A stretch of 64,000 nucleotides of DNA, taken from contig NZ_JACYGY010000001.1 of NCBI RefSeq assembly GCF_015221875.1, positions 5,124,501-5,188,500 on the forward strand. The letters run 5' to 3'. Below the pieces are notes generated by a model that made no database searches, had not been told where the DNA came from, and worked only from the letters and a program-made list of their open reading frames with translations. The stretch's first letter is position 1, and each line of letters starts with the position of its first letter. Below, piece by piece: positions 8,570-16,758 of the stretch. This stretch comes from Dyadobacter subterraneus (GTDB taxonomy: Bacteria > Bacteroidota > Bacteroidia > Cytophagales > Spirosomataceae). A program made the position numbers and the translations under genes.

Positions 8570-8620
8570 TAACAATCACAAAACTTCCACGTTTTCTGAT
8601 TGTTAACTATTCCTAACAAT
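8570..8620. promoter_or_regulatory. Nested inverted repeats with three TAACAAT half-sites upstream of efflux operon
   Basis: TAACAATCA at 8570-8578 pairs with TGATTGTTA at 8597-8605; inside it AAAAC/GTTTT also pairs, giving a long stem with one mismatch and a 6-base loop. The right arm ATTGTTA (8599-8605) pairs as well with TAACAAT at 8614-8620, eight bases further on. The site lies 39-89 bp before the adaptor start. Two alternative pairings of one arm suggest either an operator with three half-sites or an RNA switch. No regulator gene is adjacent. Confidence 0.5.
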
Positions 8621-8658
8621 TTAATTATTTAAAAATTCCTTGAAATAGTACTACCTCT

Positions 8659-9768
8659 ATGAATCGCATTCTTCCAGGGCCTGATTATTTGTGTCGATCT
8701 AATTTTAAAAAATCTTTTCTTCCAATACTTTTTTCATCGTTTTTAAGCACCGTACTTTTTTCATGCGGAGAAAAAAAAGATACATTCAAAAAAAATGACA
8801 GCAAATCTACGCCTACTACTGTCGATGTAATCATCGCAGCAAGAGAAAATGTGAGCGATAAAGTTGAAGTTAATGGTACGGTAGTCGCCAATGAATTTGC
8901 TGAATTGCACCCGGAAGTAAGCGGATTATTAACTTTTCTTGACGTTCCCGAAGGTAAAACCATTCAGAAAGGAACGGTCATTGGCAGAATTAACAGCGCA
9001 GACCTTACAGCGCAGATGAATAAATCAAAAATTCTTCTGGATATGGCTTTGGTAACTGAGGACAGGTTGAAAAAACTAATAGCAGTCAATGGTGTTAACC
9101 AGGCTGATTATGATCTTGCTGTCAACAACTCAAATTCCCTAAAAGCTGATATGGCCTATACACAGGCTTTAATTGATAAAACAATAATTCGTGCACCATT
9201 TACAGGTGTGGTTGGTTTGCGAAAAGTAAGTGCAGGATCCTACGTTTCTCCACTGACAGTCATTGCTACTATGCAGCAATTGAATAACTTACGGATTGAT
9301 TTTACTGTTCCGGAAGTTTATCAGGCATTTGTTCAGAAGGGAAGTACTGTTGATGTTATCATTGATCAAAAAGGAACAATTCAGAAAGCAAGAATTATTG
9401 CAACTGAGCCAAAAATTGATCAGTCGACCAGAAATATTACGGTGAGAGCTGTACTGGATTCAGGAGCACCGAGCCCTGGTTCATTCGCGAAAGTTCTTCT
9501 TAATGCAGGAGCGCAAAAAAGCAGTATCCTGATTCCTACCAATTGCATCATTCCTGAATCAAGGGATAAAAAAGTGGTAACGGTAAAAGGTGGAAAGGCA
9601 GTTTTCGTAAGTATTCAAACCGGCGTTCGTAAAGCTGATTTTGTAGAAGTTACAAGTGGTATTAACGTTGGAGATTCCGTAGTTGTTTCCGGGGTATTGT
9701 TCGCCCGTCCCGATGCACCTGTGAAAGTGAGAGCAGTAAAAACCCTGAATTCAACAAAAGCCGAATAA
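8659..9768 (+). CDS. RND efflux periplasmic adaptor (membrane fusion) lipoprotein
   Basis: This 369-residue protein has a signal sequence ending in a lipobox (TVLFSC, Cys36), so it is anchored in the inner membrane facing the periplasm. The order biotinyl-lipoyl half (VSGLLTFLDVPEGKTIQKG), helical hairpin (about 120-170), second lipoyl half (TIIRAPFTGVVGLRKVSAG) and beta-barrel (LRIDFTVPEVYQAF) is typical of RND adaptors. It links the inner-membrane pump to the TolC protein, and both partners lie directly downstream in the same operon. Confidence 0.94.
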   Translation: MNRILPGPDYLCRSNFKKSFLPILFSSFLSTVLFSCGEKKDTFKKNDSKSTPTTVDVIIAARENVSDKVEVNGTVVANEFAELHPEVSGLLTFLDVPEGKTIQKGTVIGRINSADLTAQMNKSKILLDMALVTEDRLKKLIAVNGVNQADYDLAVNNSNSLKADMAYTQALIDKTIIRAPFTGVVGLRKVSAGSYVSPLTVIATMQQLNNLRIDFTVPEVYQAFVQKGSTVDVIIDQKGTIQKARIIATEPKIDQSTRNITVRAVLDSGAPSPGSFAKVLLNAGAQKSSILIPTNCIIPESRDKKVVTVKGGKAVFVSIQTGVRKADFVEVTSGINVGDSVVVSGVLFARPDAPVKVRAVKTLNSTKAE

Positions 9769-9803
9769 CGGCATCCAATGCCCATTTCCTAGACAACCAA
9801 CCT

Positions 9804-12800
9804 ATGAATATTTCGGAATTATCGCTGAACCGGCCAGTACTTGCCGTCGTTATGAACCTGCTTATCATCCTTTTTGGAGTGGTAGGTTATAACTTTCTGT
9901 CTCTGAGAGATTACCCAGCCATTGACCCTCCTATTGTGAACGTCCGCACCAGCTACACAGGTGCCAATGCCGATATTATTGAAAGCCAGATTACTGAACC
10001 ACTTGAAAAAAGTATCAATGGTATTCCTGGTATTAAAAGTATAAGCTCGTCGAGCCAGATTGGCGCGAGTAATATTACGGTTGAATTCAATCTGGAAATT
10101 GACCTTGAAGCTGCGGCTAATGACGTGCGTGACAAAGTAAGTCAGGCGCAGCGAAATCTTCCTCAGGATATTGATGCACCTCCCGTTGTAGCAAAAGCGG
10201 ATGCAAATAGTGATTTCATTTTGCTTCTGGCCGTTCAAAGTCCATCAAAAGGTCTTTTGGAATTGAGTGAATATGCCGAAAATGTTTTACAGCAAAGTCT
10301 CCAAACGATTGATGGAGTAAGTGCGATTAATATTTTTGGTCAGAAAAGATATGCGATGCGTATCTGGCTGAATCCTGATCAGATGAGCGCTTATAACGTT
10401 TCGTTCAATGATATTAATACAACACTGACTGCTGAAAACGTAGAATTACCGGCGGGTAAAATTTACGGTAATGAAACCGAGCTCACCATCCGTACAATGG
10501 GCCGCCTGACTTCTGAAAAAGAATTTAGCGATCTGATTGTTAAAAATGACAGTACGGGAATTGTCCGGCTAAGTAATATTGCAAAAGTTGAACTGGGTCC
10601 TGAAACAGAAGAGCAGAGCTGGAAATATAATGGTGTTTACGCGGTAGGTCTGGCCGTAATTCCACAGCCCGGAGCCAACTACGTTAAGATATCAGAAGAA
10701 TTCAATAAACGCCTTGAAGAGATTGCTAAATCGAATAAGTCGGACATTACTTTCAATGTTTTAATTGATAATACCCGTCTTGTTCGTCAGTCTGTGGAAG
10801 AGGTGGAAGAAACGCTGATCATTTCTTTCGCACTGGTTGTTATCGTAATCTTATTCTTCTTCCGGAATTTCCTGGTTGCGGTTCGTCCTCTGATCGATAT
10901 TCCAATCTCATTGGTCGCAACATTTTTTGTCATGTACCTTTTTGGTTTTTCTATTAATATCCTTACGCTTCTGGGAATTGTTTTGGCAACCGGACTTGTG
11001 GTGGATGATGGTATTGTGGTAACAGAAAATATTTTCCGGAAGCTTGAAGAGGGTCTTCCGATCCGACAGGCGGCGCTTGAAGGTAGTAAGGAAATTTTCT
11101 TCGCCGTTATTTCGACTTCTTTGACACTGGCCGTTGTATTCCTTCCCGTTATTTTCCTTGAAGGTTTTGTGGGAAGTTTGTTCCGTGAATTTGGTATTGT
11201 GGTAGCATCTGCGGTATTGATTTCTGCTTTCGTTTCCCTGACAATCACACCGGTTCTTAACGTATTCCTGAATCGTAAAAATGCTGGTCACGGATGGTTT
11301 TATAACAAAACCGAACCATTTTTCACCGGGATGGAAGATGGATATAACCGAATCCTTACCAGTTTTATTAAGGTACGCTGGATGGCCTGGATTTTAGTAC
11401 TTGCCTGCGTGGGTCTTATTTATTTCACCTACAAACATTTGCCGAGCGAACTGGCACCGATGGAGGACAGAAATAGCGTTCGTTTGAGCATGTCTGCACC
11501 GGAAGGAACCAGTTATGATAAAATGCAGGGTATTGCCGACGAAGTTGTAGATTATTTGAATGACTCAATTCCTGAACGTGATTTTGTATTTTCTTCCACG
11601 CCGGGTTTTGGTGGCGGCGGTGTTAATGCTGCCTCCGGTCGTATTGGATTAGTACCCGCTGGTGAAAGGAAAAGAAGCCAGAACGATATTGCAATGGCGA
11701 TTAACAAAAAACTTCCGCAGTTCAACGACGCCCGGATTTTCGCAGTTCAGGAGCAAACAATTGCAGTGGGTATCGGTTCTCGTGGCGCACTTCCCGTTCA
11801 GTTTATTCTTCAAAATCTTGATTTCGCGAAATTGTCAGAAGTATTGCCAAAGTTCCTTGAAGAAGCCAGAAAAGATCCAGTTTTCCAGAATGTCGATGTT
11901 AATTTAAAATTCAACAAACCGGAAGTTCAACTGACTATTGACCGCTTAAAAGCACGTGATCTTGGTCTTTCCACTACTGACGTTGCTGCAACAATTCAGG
12001 CTGCATTTAGTGGTAGAAGATTGGCGTATTTTATCAGGAACGGACAACAGTATCAGGTAATCGGACAGGTTGAACGTGCGGATCGTGATAAACCTGCGGA
12101 TATTGAAAAACTATATGTAAGAAATAATCGTGGTCAGAATATTCCGTTGACAGCCGTTGTGAACATGGTGGAACAAAGCGGTCCTCCTACACTTTATCAC
12201 TACAACCGATATAAGAGCGCAACAATTTCTGCCTCTCTCGTAGAAGGAAAAACCGTTGGTGATGGCGTTTTGGCTATGCGTAACATTGCAAACAAATTGC
12301 TTGACGAAACTTTCCAGACTTCATTAAGCGGTCCTTCCCGTGATTATGAAGAAAGTTCTTCCAACACAAGCTTTGCATTCGGACTTGCTTTGCTGCTTGT
12401 TTATCTGGTACTGGCCGGACAATTTGAAAGTTTTACAGATCCGTTTATCATCATGATTACGGTACCGCTTGCTTTGGCAGGAGCACTTTTAAGTCTGTAC
12501 ATATTCAAACTGACTATCAATATTTTCTCTCAGATCGGTATGATCATGCTGATCGGGCTTGTGACGAAAAATGGTATTTTGATTGTGGAATTTGCTAATC
12601 AAAAGCGTGAACACGGTATGAAAAGATTACCAGCCGTAATTGAATCAGCAACGCAGCGTCTTCGCCCTATTTTGATGACAAGTCTTGCAACAGCATTCGG
12701 CGCATTGCCAATTGCGCTAAGCCTTGGAGCAGCAGCCACCAGTCGTGTGCCGCTTGGCGTTGTAATTGTAGGCGGATTGACGTTTTCTTTAATATTAACT

Positions 12801-12899
12801 TTGTTTGTAATTCCGGCGATCTATACGTTTATTTCTCCAAAACATAACAAACACAGAGAAGAACTCGCGGCCGCGGAAGAAGCTCCGGCCACTGTTTAA
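9804..12899 (+). CDS. RND-family efflux pump, HAE1/AcrB type
   Basis: At 1031 residues this is full length for an AcrB-like proton-driven pump. The N-terminus ELSLNRPVLAVVMNLLIILFG is the first membrane helix. The first large periplasmic loop carries the duplicated porter domain. TM4 holds the proton-relay Asp pair at about residues 401-402 (LVVDDGIVV). A second helix block begins near YEESSSNTSFAFGLALLLVY and ends with GVVIVGGLTFSLILTLFVIPAIYTF. Hydrophobic drugs or metabolites are the usual substrates. It is 35 bp from the adaptor and 42 bp before the TolC gene, so the three form one tripartite exporter. Confidence 0.96.
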   Translation: MNISELSLNRPVLAVVMNLLIILFGVVGYNFLSLRDYPAIDPPIVNVRTSYTGANADIIESQITEPLEKSINGIPGIKSISSSSQIGASNITVEFNLEIDLEAAANDVRDKVSQAQRNLPQDIDAPPVVAKADANSDFILLLAVQSPSKGLLELSEYAENVLQQSLQTIDGVSAINIFGQKRYAMRIWLNPDQMSAYNVSFNDINTTLTAENVELPAGKIYGNETELTIRTMGRLTSEKEFSDLIVKNDSTGIVRLSNIAKVELGPETEEQSWKYNGVYAVGLAVIPQPGANYVKISEEFNKRLEEIAKSNKSDITFNVLIDNTRLVRQSVEEVEETLIISFALVVIVILFFFRNFLVAVRPLIDIPISLVATFFVMYLFGFSINILTLLGIVLATGLVVDDGIVVTENIFRKLEEGLPIRQAALEGSKEIFFAVISTSLTLAVVFLPVIFLEGFVGSLFREFGIVVASAVLISAFVSLTITPVLNVFLNRKNAGHGWFYNKTEPFFTGMEDGYNRILTSFIKVRWMAWILVLACVGLIYFTYKHLPSELAPMEDRNSVRLSMSAPEGTSYDKMQGIADEVVDYLNDSIPERDFVFSSTPGFGGGGVNAASGRIGLVPAGERKRSQNDIAMAINKKLPQFNDARIFAVQEQTIAVGIGSRGALPVQFILQNLDFAKLSEVLPKFLEEARKDPVFQNVDVNLKFNKPEVQLTIDRLKARDLGLSTTDVAATIQAAFSGRRLAYFIRNGQQYQVIGQVERADRDKPADIEKLYVRNNRGQNIPLTAVVNMVEQSGPPTLYHYNRYKSATISASLVEGKTVGDGVLAMRNIANKLLDETFQTSLSGPSRDYEESSSNTSFAFGLALLLVYLVLAGQFESFTDPFIIMITVPLALAGALLSLYIFKLTINIFSQIGMIMLIGLVTKNGILIVEFANQKREHGMKRLPAVIESATQRLRPILMTSLATAFGALPIALSLGAAATSRVPLGVVIVGGLTFSLILTLFVIPAIYTFISPKHNKHREELAAAEEAPATV

Positions 12900-12941
12900 A
12901 AAACGAATTGTTTATTCATCATAAGTCAATATAGGTTTTGC

Positions 12942-14276
12942 ATGAACCCGCTCAAAAATTTGAATAGTAGTTTTAAAATTGCAATTTTTCTTCTCCTGAC
13001 CGGAAGCTCAGCCATGAGTCATCAGGCGCCAGCCGATTCTTTGATCACACTGGATGATGCTATTGCGATTGCGTTGAAAAACAGTCTGGAAATACAAATT
13101 GCCAAAAATGATGTGGAAGCCAACACACTCCTTAACAATTACGGTGTGGCCGGAGGGTTGCCAACAATAGCCGGTACCGCTTCCAATGTTGAACAAATTC
13201 AGAATATCACCCAGGAACTTCAAACCGGACCTGGTACCAAAAGAAGGGGTGCTGATGGTAATAACACCAATGCAGGGATCACAGCAAGTCTTCTGTTATA
13301 CAATGGGAAAAGAGTAGTGGCAACAAAAATGCGCTTGGCGGAATTGCAAAACCAAAGCAGTGAAGTTTTAAATTCTCAAATTCAGAATGTGATTGCAGCG
13401 GTGATGACAAGTTATTATGATGTTGTCCGCCAGTTGAGTTACATGAATACGGTTCGGTTTTCTATCATTGCTTCTCAAAAACGTCTTGAAATTATCGAAG
13501 TAAGAAAAACGGCGGGAATGGCAAATAATGCGGATTTATTTCAGGCGCAGATCGATTTAAATACGCTTTCGCAGACTTTGACAAATCAACAACTGGCAGT
13601 AGATGTTTCTAAATCTGAATTATTAAGACTGCTGGCAATGGATCCAAAATCTCCGGTTGCTGTCAGAGATACAATTCTGGTAGATCAGACGATTAATATT
13701 GATAATGTTCTTGAAAAACTTGCCGTTAATGCAGATATAAAAGCAGCCGACAGCCAGATCAGAATTTCGGAATTAATTATTCGTGAAACTGCTGCGTTGC
13801 GTTATCCTACTGTTCGTTTAAACCTTGGATATAACTATACACGTGCCCAAAGTTCAGCAGGTTTTACGCTTTTGAACAAAGTTACTGCGCCAAGTGCAGG
13901 TGTTACCTTAAACGTTCCGATATATAACGGTGGCGCCTTTAAACGCCAGCAACAAGTTGCAGAAATCAATGCCAATTCAGCAAAATCTCAAAAACAGGTT
14001 CTGATTCGTGATTATTCTTCGCAAGCTGTGAAAATGTTCCAGACATACAAAAGTTCTTTAGAACAATTGGAATCTCAAAAAGCAAATTACAAATTAAGCC
14101 AGCAGCTTCTTGATCTGACATTACAGCGTTTCCAGTTAATTCAGGCAACTATTATTGATGTTAGAGAAGCTCAGCGTAGTTTTGAAGAAGCGGGTTATCG
14201 TTTGATCAACCTGAACTATGCAGCAAAATCTTCGGAAATTGAATTGAAAAGGTTGACAAATACATTGATGTTATAG
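12942..14276 (+). CDS. TolC-family outer membrane efflux protein
   Basis: This 444-residue protein has a signal peptide (hydrophobic residues 12-24) followed by two tandem outer-membrane-efflux repeats. ITLDDAIAIALKNSLEIQIAKND opens the first, and LNVPIYNGGAFKRQQ with QTYKSSLEQLESQ belongs to the second. Such proteins form trimeric outer-membrane channels that dock onto the adaptor and pump encoded just upstream. A stem without a clear T-run lies after the stop. Confidence 0.94.
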   Translation: MNPLKNLNSSFKIAIFLLLTGSSAMSHQAPADSLITLDDAIAIALKNSLEIQIAKNDVEANTLLNNYGVAGGLPTIAGTASNVEQIQNITQELQTGPGTKRRGADGNNTNAGITASLLLYNGKRVVATKMRLAELQNQSSEVLNSQIQNVIAAVMTSYYDVVRQLSYMNTVRFSIIASQKRLEIIEVRKTAGMANNADLFQAQIDLNTLSQTLTNQQLAVDVSKSELLRLLAMDPKSPVAVRDTILVDQTINIDNVLEKLAVNADIKAADSQIRISELIIRETAALRYPTVRLNLGYNYTRAQSSAGFTLLNKVTAPSAGVTLNVPIYNGGAFKRQQQVAEINANSAKSQKQVLIRDYSSQAVKMFQTYKSSLEQLESQKANYKLSQQLLDLTLQRFQLIQATIIDVREAQRSFEEAGYRLINLNYAAKSSEIELKRLTNTLML

Positions 14277-14307
14277 TCTTTCCGATTTTCTTGTTATTAA
14301 TATTTCC

Positions 14308-14337
14308 CAAACCACCTAAGCTATTTCAGGTGGTTTG
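14308..14337 (+). terminator. Possible terminator hairpin after efflux operon
   Basis: A perfect 10-bp stem (CAAACCACCT at 14308-14317 with AGGTGGTTTG at 14328-14337) encloses a 10-base loop. No strong T-run follows, so termination may be incomplete. Confidence 0.5.
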
Positions 14338-14403
14338 ATGCTTTAAGGAAAAGAGGAAAAAAGGTTAGTCGATTAATAAAATGCAAATCCGGGTTTATAC
14401 CGT

Positions 14404-14411
14404 TACCTTTG
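14404..14411 (+). promoter_or_regulatory. Bacteroidota -7 box (TACCTTTG) before cvfB-like gene
   Basis: This exact TAnnTTTG lies 22 bp before the ATG at 14433, which predicts a very short leader. Confidence 0.5.
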
Positions 14412-14432
14412 CGTCAAACATAATAAGAAAGA

Positions 14433-15275
14433 ATGCTTTTTATAGGAAAATATAACAACCTCACCATCCTTCGTGATACCAGCGTAGGTTTCTTTTTGGG
14501 TGATGTGGAAGGTGAAGAAGTACTGCTTCCCAATAAATACAAAACCGATGACATGCAGATTGATGACGTCATCAAGGTTTTTGTCTATAATGATTCAGAA
14601 GATCGTCCGGTTGCTACTACGGAAACACCAAAAATCGTACGTAACCAGTTTGCTAATCTTCGGGTAAAGGATGTTTCTGAACATGGGGCATTTTTGGACT
14701 GGGGTTTGGAAAAAGACCTTTTCGTGCCTTTCAGAGAACAAACCACGCCCATGGAAATTGATGAATGGCACGTTGTTTTTTTATATTTAGATCAGAAAAC
14801 TTCACGCCTGATCGCAACCACCAAGCTCGACAGATATCTTGAAAACGAGCGTTTGCTGGTTAAGGAAGGCGATGAAGTAGATGTGCTTGTCTGGAAAAAA
14901 ACAGATCTGGGCTACAATGTTGTAGTGAACCAGTTTCATAAGGGATTAATATATGCCAACGAAGTATTCAAGCCACTAAGCATTGGCGACAGCCTGAAAG
15001 GTTATATCAAAAAGATCAGAGACGAAAACAGACTGGATATCAGCTTGGAAAAACAGGGATATGCAAATGTTGTCGAACCTACCGGACAGCGTATTCTGGA
15101 CGATCTGAAAAAGAATAACGGTTACCTGAATTTATCCGACAGCAGTGCTCCGGAAGATATTAACAAACAACTGGGAATCAGTAAAAAAGTCTTCAAAAAA
15201 GCAATCGGCGGCCTATACAAACAAGGGCTGATCCGAATCGCGGAAGACGGAATTTATTCGGTAGAAGGAGAATAA
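14433..15275 (+). CDS. cvfB: CvfB-family S1-type RNA-binding protein
   Basis: This 280-residue cytoplasmic protein matches the CvfB/YitL layout: repeated S1-like beta-barrels (for example VKDVSEHGAFLDWGLEKDLF near residues 75-94 and LKGYIKKIRDENRLDISL near 187-204) and a C-terminal winged helix (ISKKVFKKAIGGLYKQGLIRI). Staphylococcal CvfB binds RNA and affects virulence gene expression; the role in Bacteroidota is unproven. It converges on the amidohydrolase gene, with a large palindrome between them. Confidence 0.88.
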   Translation: MLFIGKYNNLTILRDTSVGFFLGDVEGEEVLLPNKYKTDDMQIDDVIKVFVYNDSEDRPVATTETPKIVRNQFANLRVKDVSEHGAFLDWGLEKDLFVPFREQTTPMEIDEWHVVFLYLDQKTSRLIATTKLDRYLENERLLVKEGDEVDVLVWKKTDLGYNVVVNQFHKGLIYANEVFKPLSIGDSLKGYIKKIRDENRLDISLEKQGYANVVEPTGQRILDDLKKNNGYLNLSDSSAPEDINKQLGISKKVFKKAIGGLYKQGLIRIAEDGIYSVEGE

Positions 15276-15281
15276 TTTGTA

Positions 15282-15382
15282 GGTTACTCAGAGAACCACG
15301 GAGAAAAAGGAGAGGGCCACAGAGATTTATAAAAAATTCTCTGTGGCCCTCTCCTTTTTACTCTGTGTACCTCTATGTAACC
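15282..15382. repeat. Large intergenic palindrome with ACAGAG/CACGGAG units
   Basis: Arms 15282-15325 and 15338-15382 form a long imperfect inverted repeat. The inner 22 bp (15304-15325 with 15338-15359) pair perfectly around a 12-base AT-rich loop. It fills nearly all of the gap between two convergent genes and could terminate both. A related palindrome with the same kind of GCAGAG/CGGAG words is at 62243-62351, so it is probably a dispersed element. Confidence 0.85.
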
Positions 15383-15384
15383 TT

Positions 15385-16710
15385 CTACTTTTGACCGTAT
15401 TTTTCTTTGTATTTGTCGTACAGTCGTTTTTGTTTGTCGTCCAGGTTTACCTTTCCTCCCTTGATAAATACCATGGAAACGGAATTTCCACGCATATCAA
15501 GCAAATCTCCACCTGTGACAATTAAAGAAGCCTGTTTACCTTTTTCAAGAGTCCCTACATATTGATCAATGCCCATAATTTCGGCGGCATTTTTTGTGAT
15601 CAGCTGCAAAGCTTCGTCCGGTTTGATATCACTGAAGCCAGAAGAAGTGCCTGCCAAAAACGCAAGGTTACGTGTTCTCCACCATTCGTCAGAATAACTT
15701 ATCGCTACTTTCACACCAGCTTTTGTCAAAATTCCAGGAAGTCCGTAAGGAAGATAAACGTCCTCGTCTATTGCATTTGGAAGACGGTGTGATTGGTTTA
15801 AAACAACAGGAATATTATTTTCTTTCAAAAACGCAGTGATTTTGTTTGACTGATCTCCGCCCACAATCACGATTTTTTTGATGCCAAATTCCTGAGCAAA
15901 TTTCACCGATTCAATAATATCCTTTGCATAATCTGCGCGGATATAAAGGTTAGCTTTTCCTGCAAAAAGATCCTTCATCGCATCAAGACGAATGTTCATT
16001 GGAGAAGGTTTGCTAATTCCTGCATATCCCTTCGCCTCGGAAAAGGTAGTTCTGAACAAATCGATTGCTTCCTGACGTTTTTCATTCTTTTTCAACGAAA
16101 TTGAAAAATCTTCATAATTGAAACTGGTGGACAAATACGGAGGCCAGTTAATCCAGATCCCGTCGTCTTTTTTCAAAACCGCATCTTCCCAGTTCCAGCC
16201 ATCGGTATAGAAAACTGACGAAGATCCCGAAATAATTCCGCCCTGAGGAACCGCCTGAGACAATAAAATCCCCGTATTACGCAAAGTAGGTATAACTTCT
16301 GAATCCGTATTGTAAGCTACCAAGGCACGAACATGCGGGTTAATTTCACCAACTTCCGAGTAATCCAGTGTTGCACGTACAGAAGCGATTTCCTGGATAC
16401 CTACGGTTGTATTCATGGAAATAATGCCGGGAAAAATATGCTTTCCTTTAACATCAATTACCTCAACATTGCTTGTTGTGGCGGAAGTCGCCGGCCCTAC
16501 CTGCGTAATGATACCTTTATCAAAAGAAATCGCGCCGTTTTCTATCACTTGTCCATTTCCCAAATGGATGGTTGCGCCGGTTAAAACAATCGGTCTGGTT
16601 TGCGGTTTCGCCGGAGCCGGATTCTGCGCAAAACCTGAGGTGGCAAGGCAGAAAACAGCTGCAAAATTTAGCAGTACTGAATTCAGCTTTATATATTTTG
16701 TTGTTTTCAT
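15385..16710 (-). CDS. Exported amidohydrolase-like protein lacking the HxH metal motif
   Basis: This 441-residue protein has a clear signal peptide (ending TSGFAQ). It then shows the composite amidohydrolase fold: a beta-sandwich start (IVLTGATIHLGNG), GKHIFPGIISMNTTVG where active members have a D-x-H-x-H, a barrel region, and a C-terminal return to the sandwich (VGTLEKGKQASLIVTGGDLLD). The missing HxH and the Asn/Thr in its place suggest no canonical metal site, so it may be a partner or binding protein. It follows the larger amidohydrolase gene by 48 bp on the same strand. Confidence 0.85.
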   Translation of the reverse strand: MKTTKYIKLNSVLLNFAAVFCLATSGFAQNPAPAKPQTRPIVLTGATIHLGNGQVIENGAISFDKGIITQVGPATSATTSNVEVIDVKGKHIFPGIISMNTTVGIQEIASVRATLDYSEVGEINPHVRALVAYNTDSEVIPTLRNTGILLSQAVPQGGIISGSSSVFYTDGWNWEDAVLKKDDGIWINWPPYLSTSFNYEDFSISLKKNEKRQEAIDLFRTTFSEAKGYAGISKPSPMNIRLDAMKDLFAGKANLYIRADYAKDIIESVKFAQEFGIKKIVIVGGDQSNKITAFLKENNIPVVLNQSHRLPNAIDEDVYLPYGLPGILTKAGVKVAISYSDEWWRTRNLAFLAGTSSGFSDIKPDEALQLITKNAAEIMGIDQYVGTLEKGKQASLIVTGGDLLDMRGNSVSMVFIKGGKVNLDDKQKRLYDKYKEKYGQK

Positions 16711-16758
16711 AAGACAATTTTGAATGAGTAAATGATGGAAGAATTAATCAGAAATCTT

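Noticed and set aside
10787-11291. Long minus-strand frames inside the RND pump gene
   Set aside because: They are antisense shadows of a well-supported coding sequence, with low-complexity Thr/Lys/Ile content.
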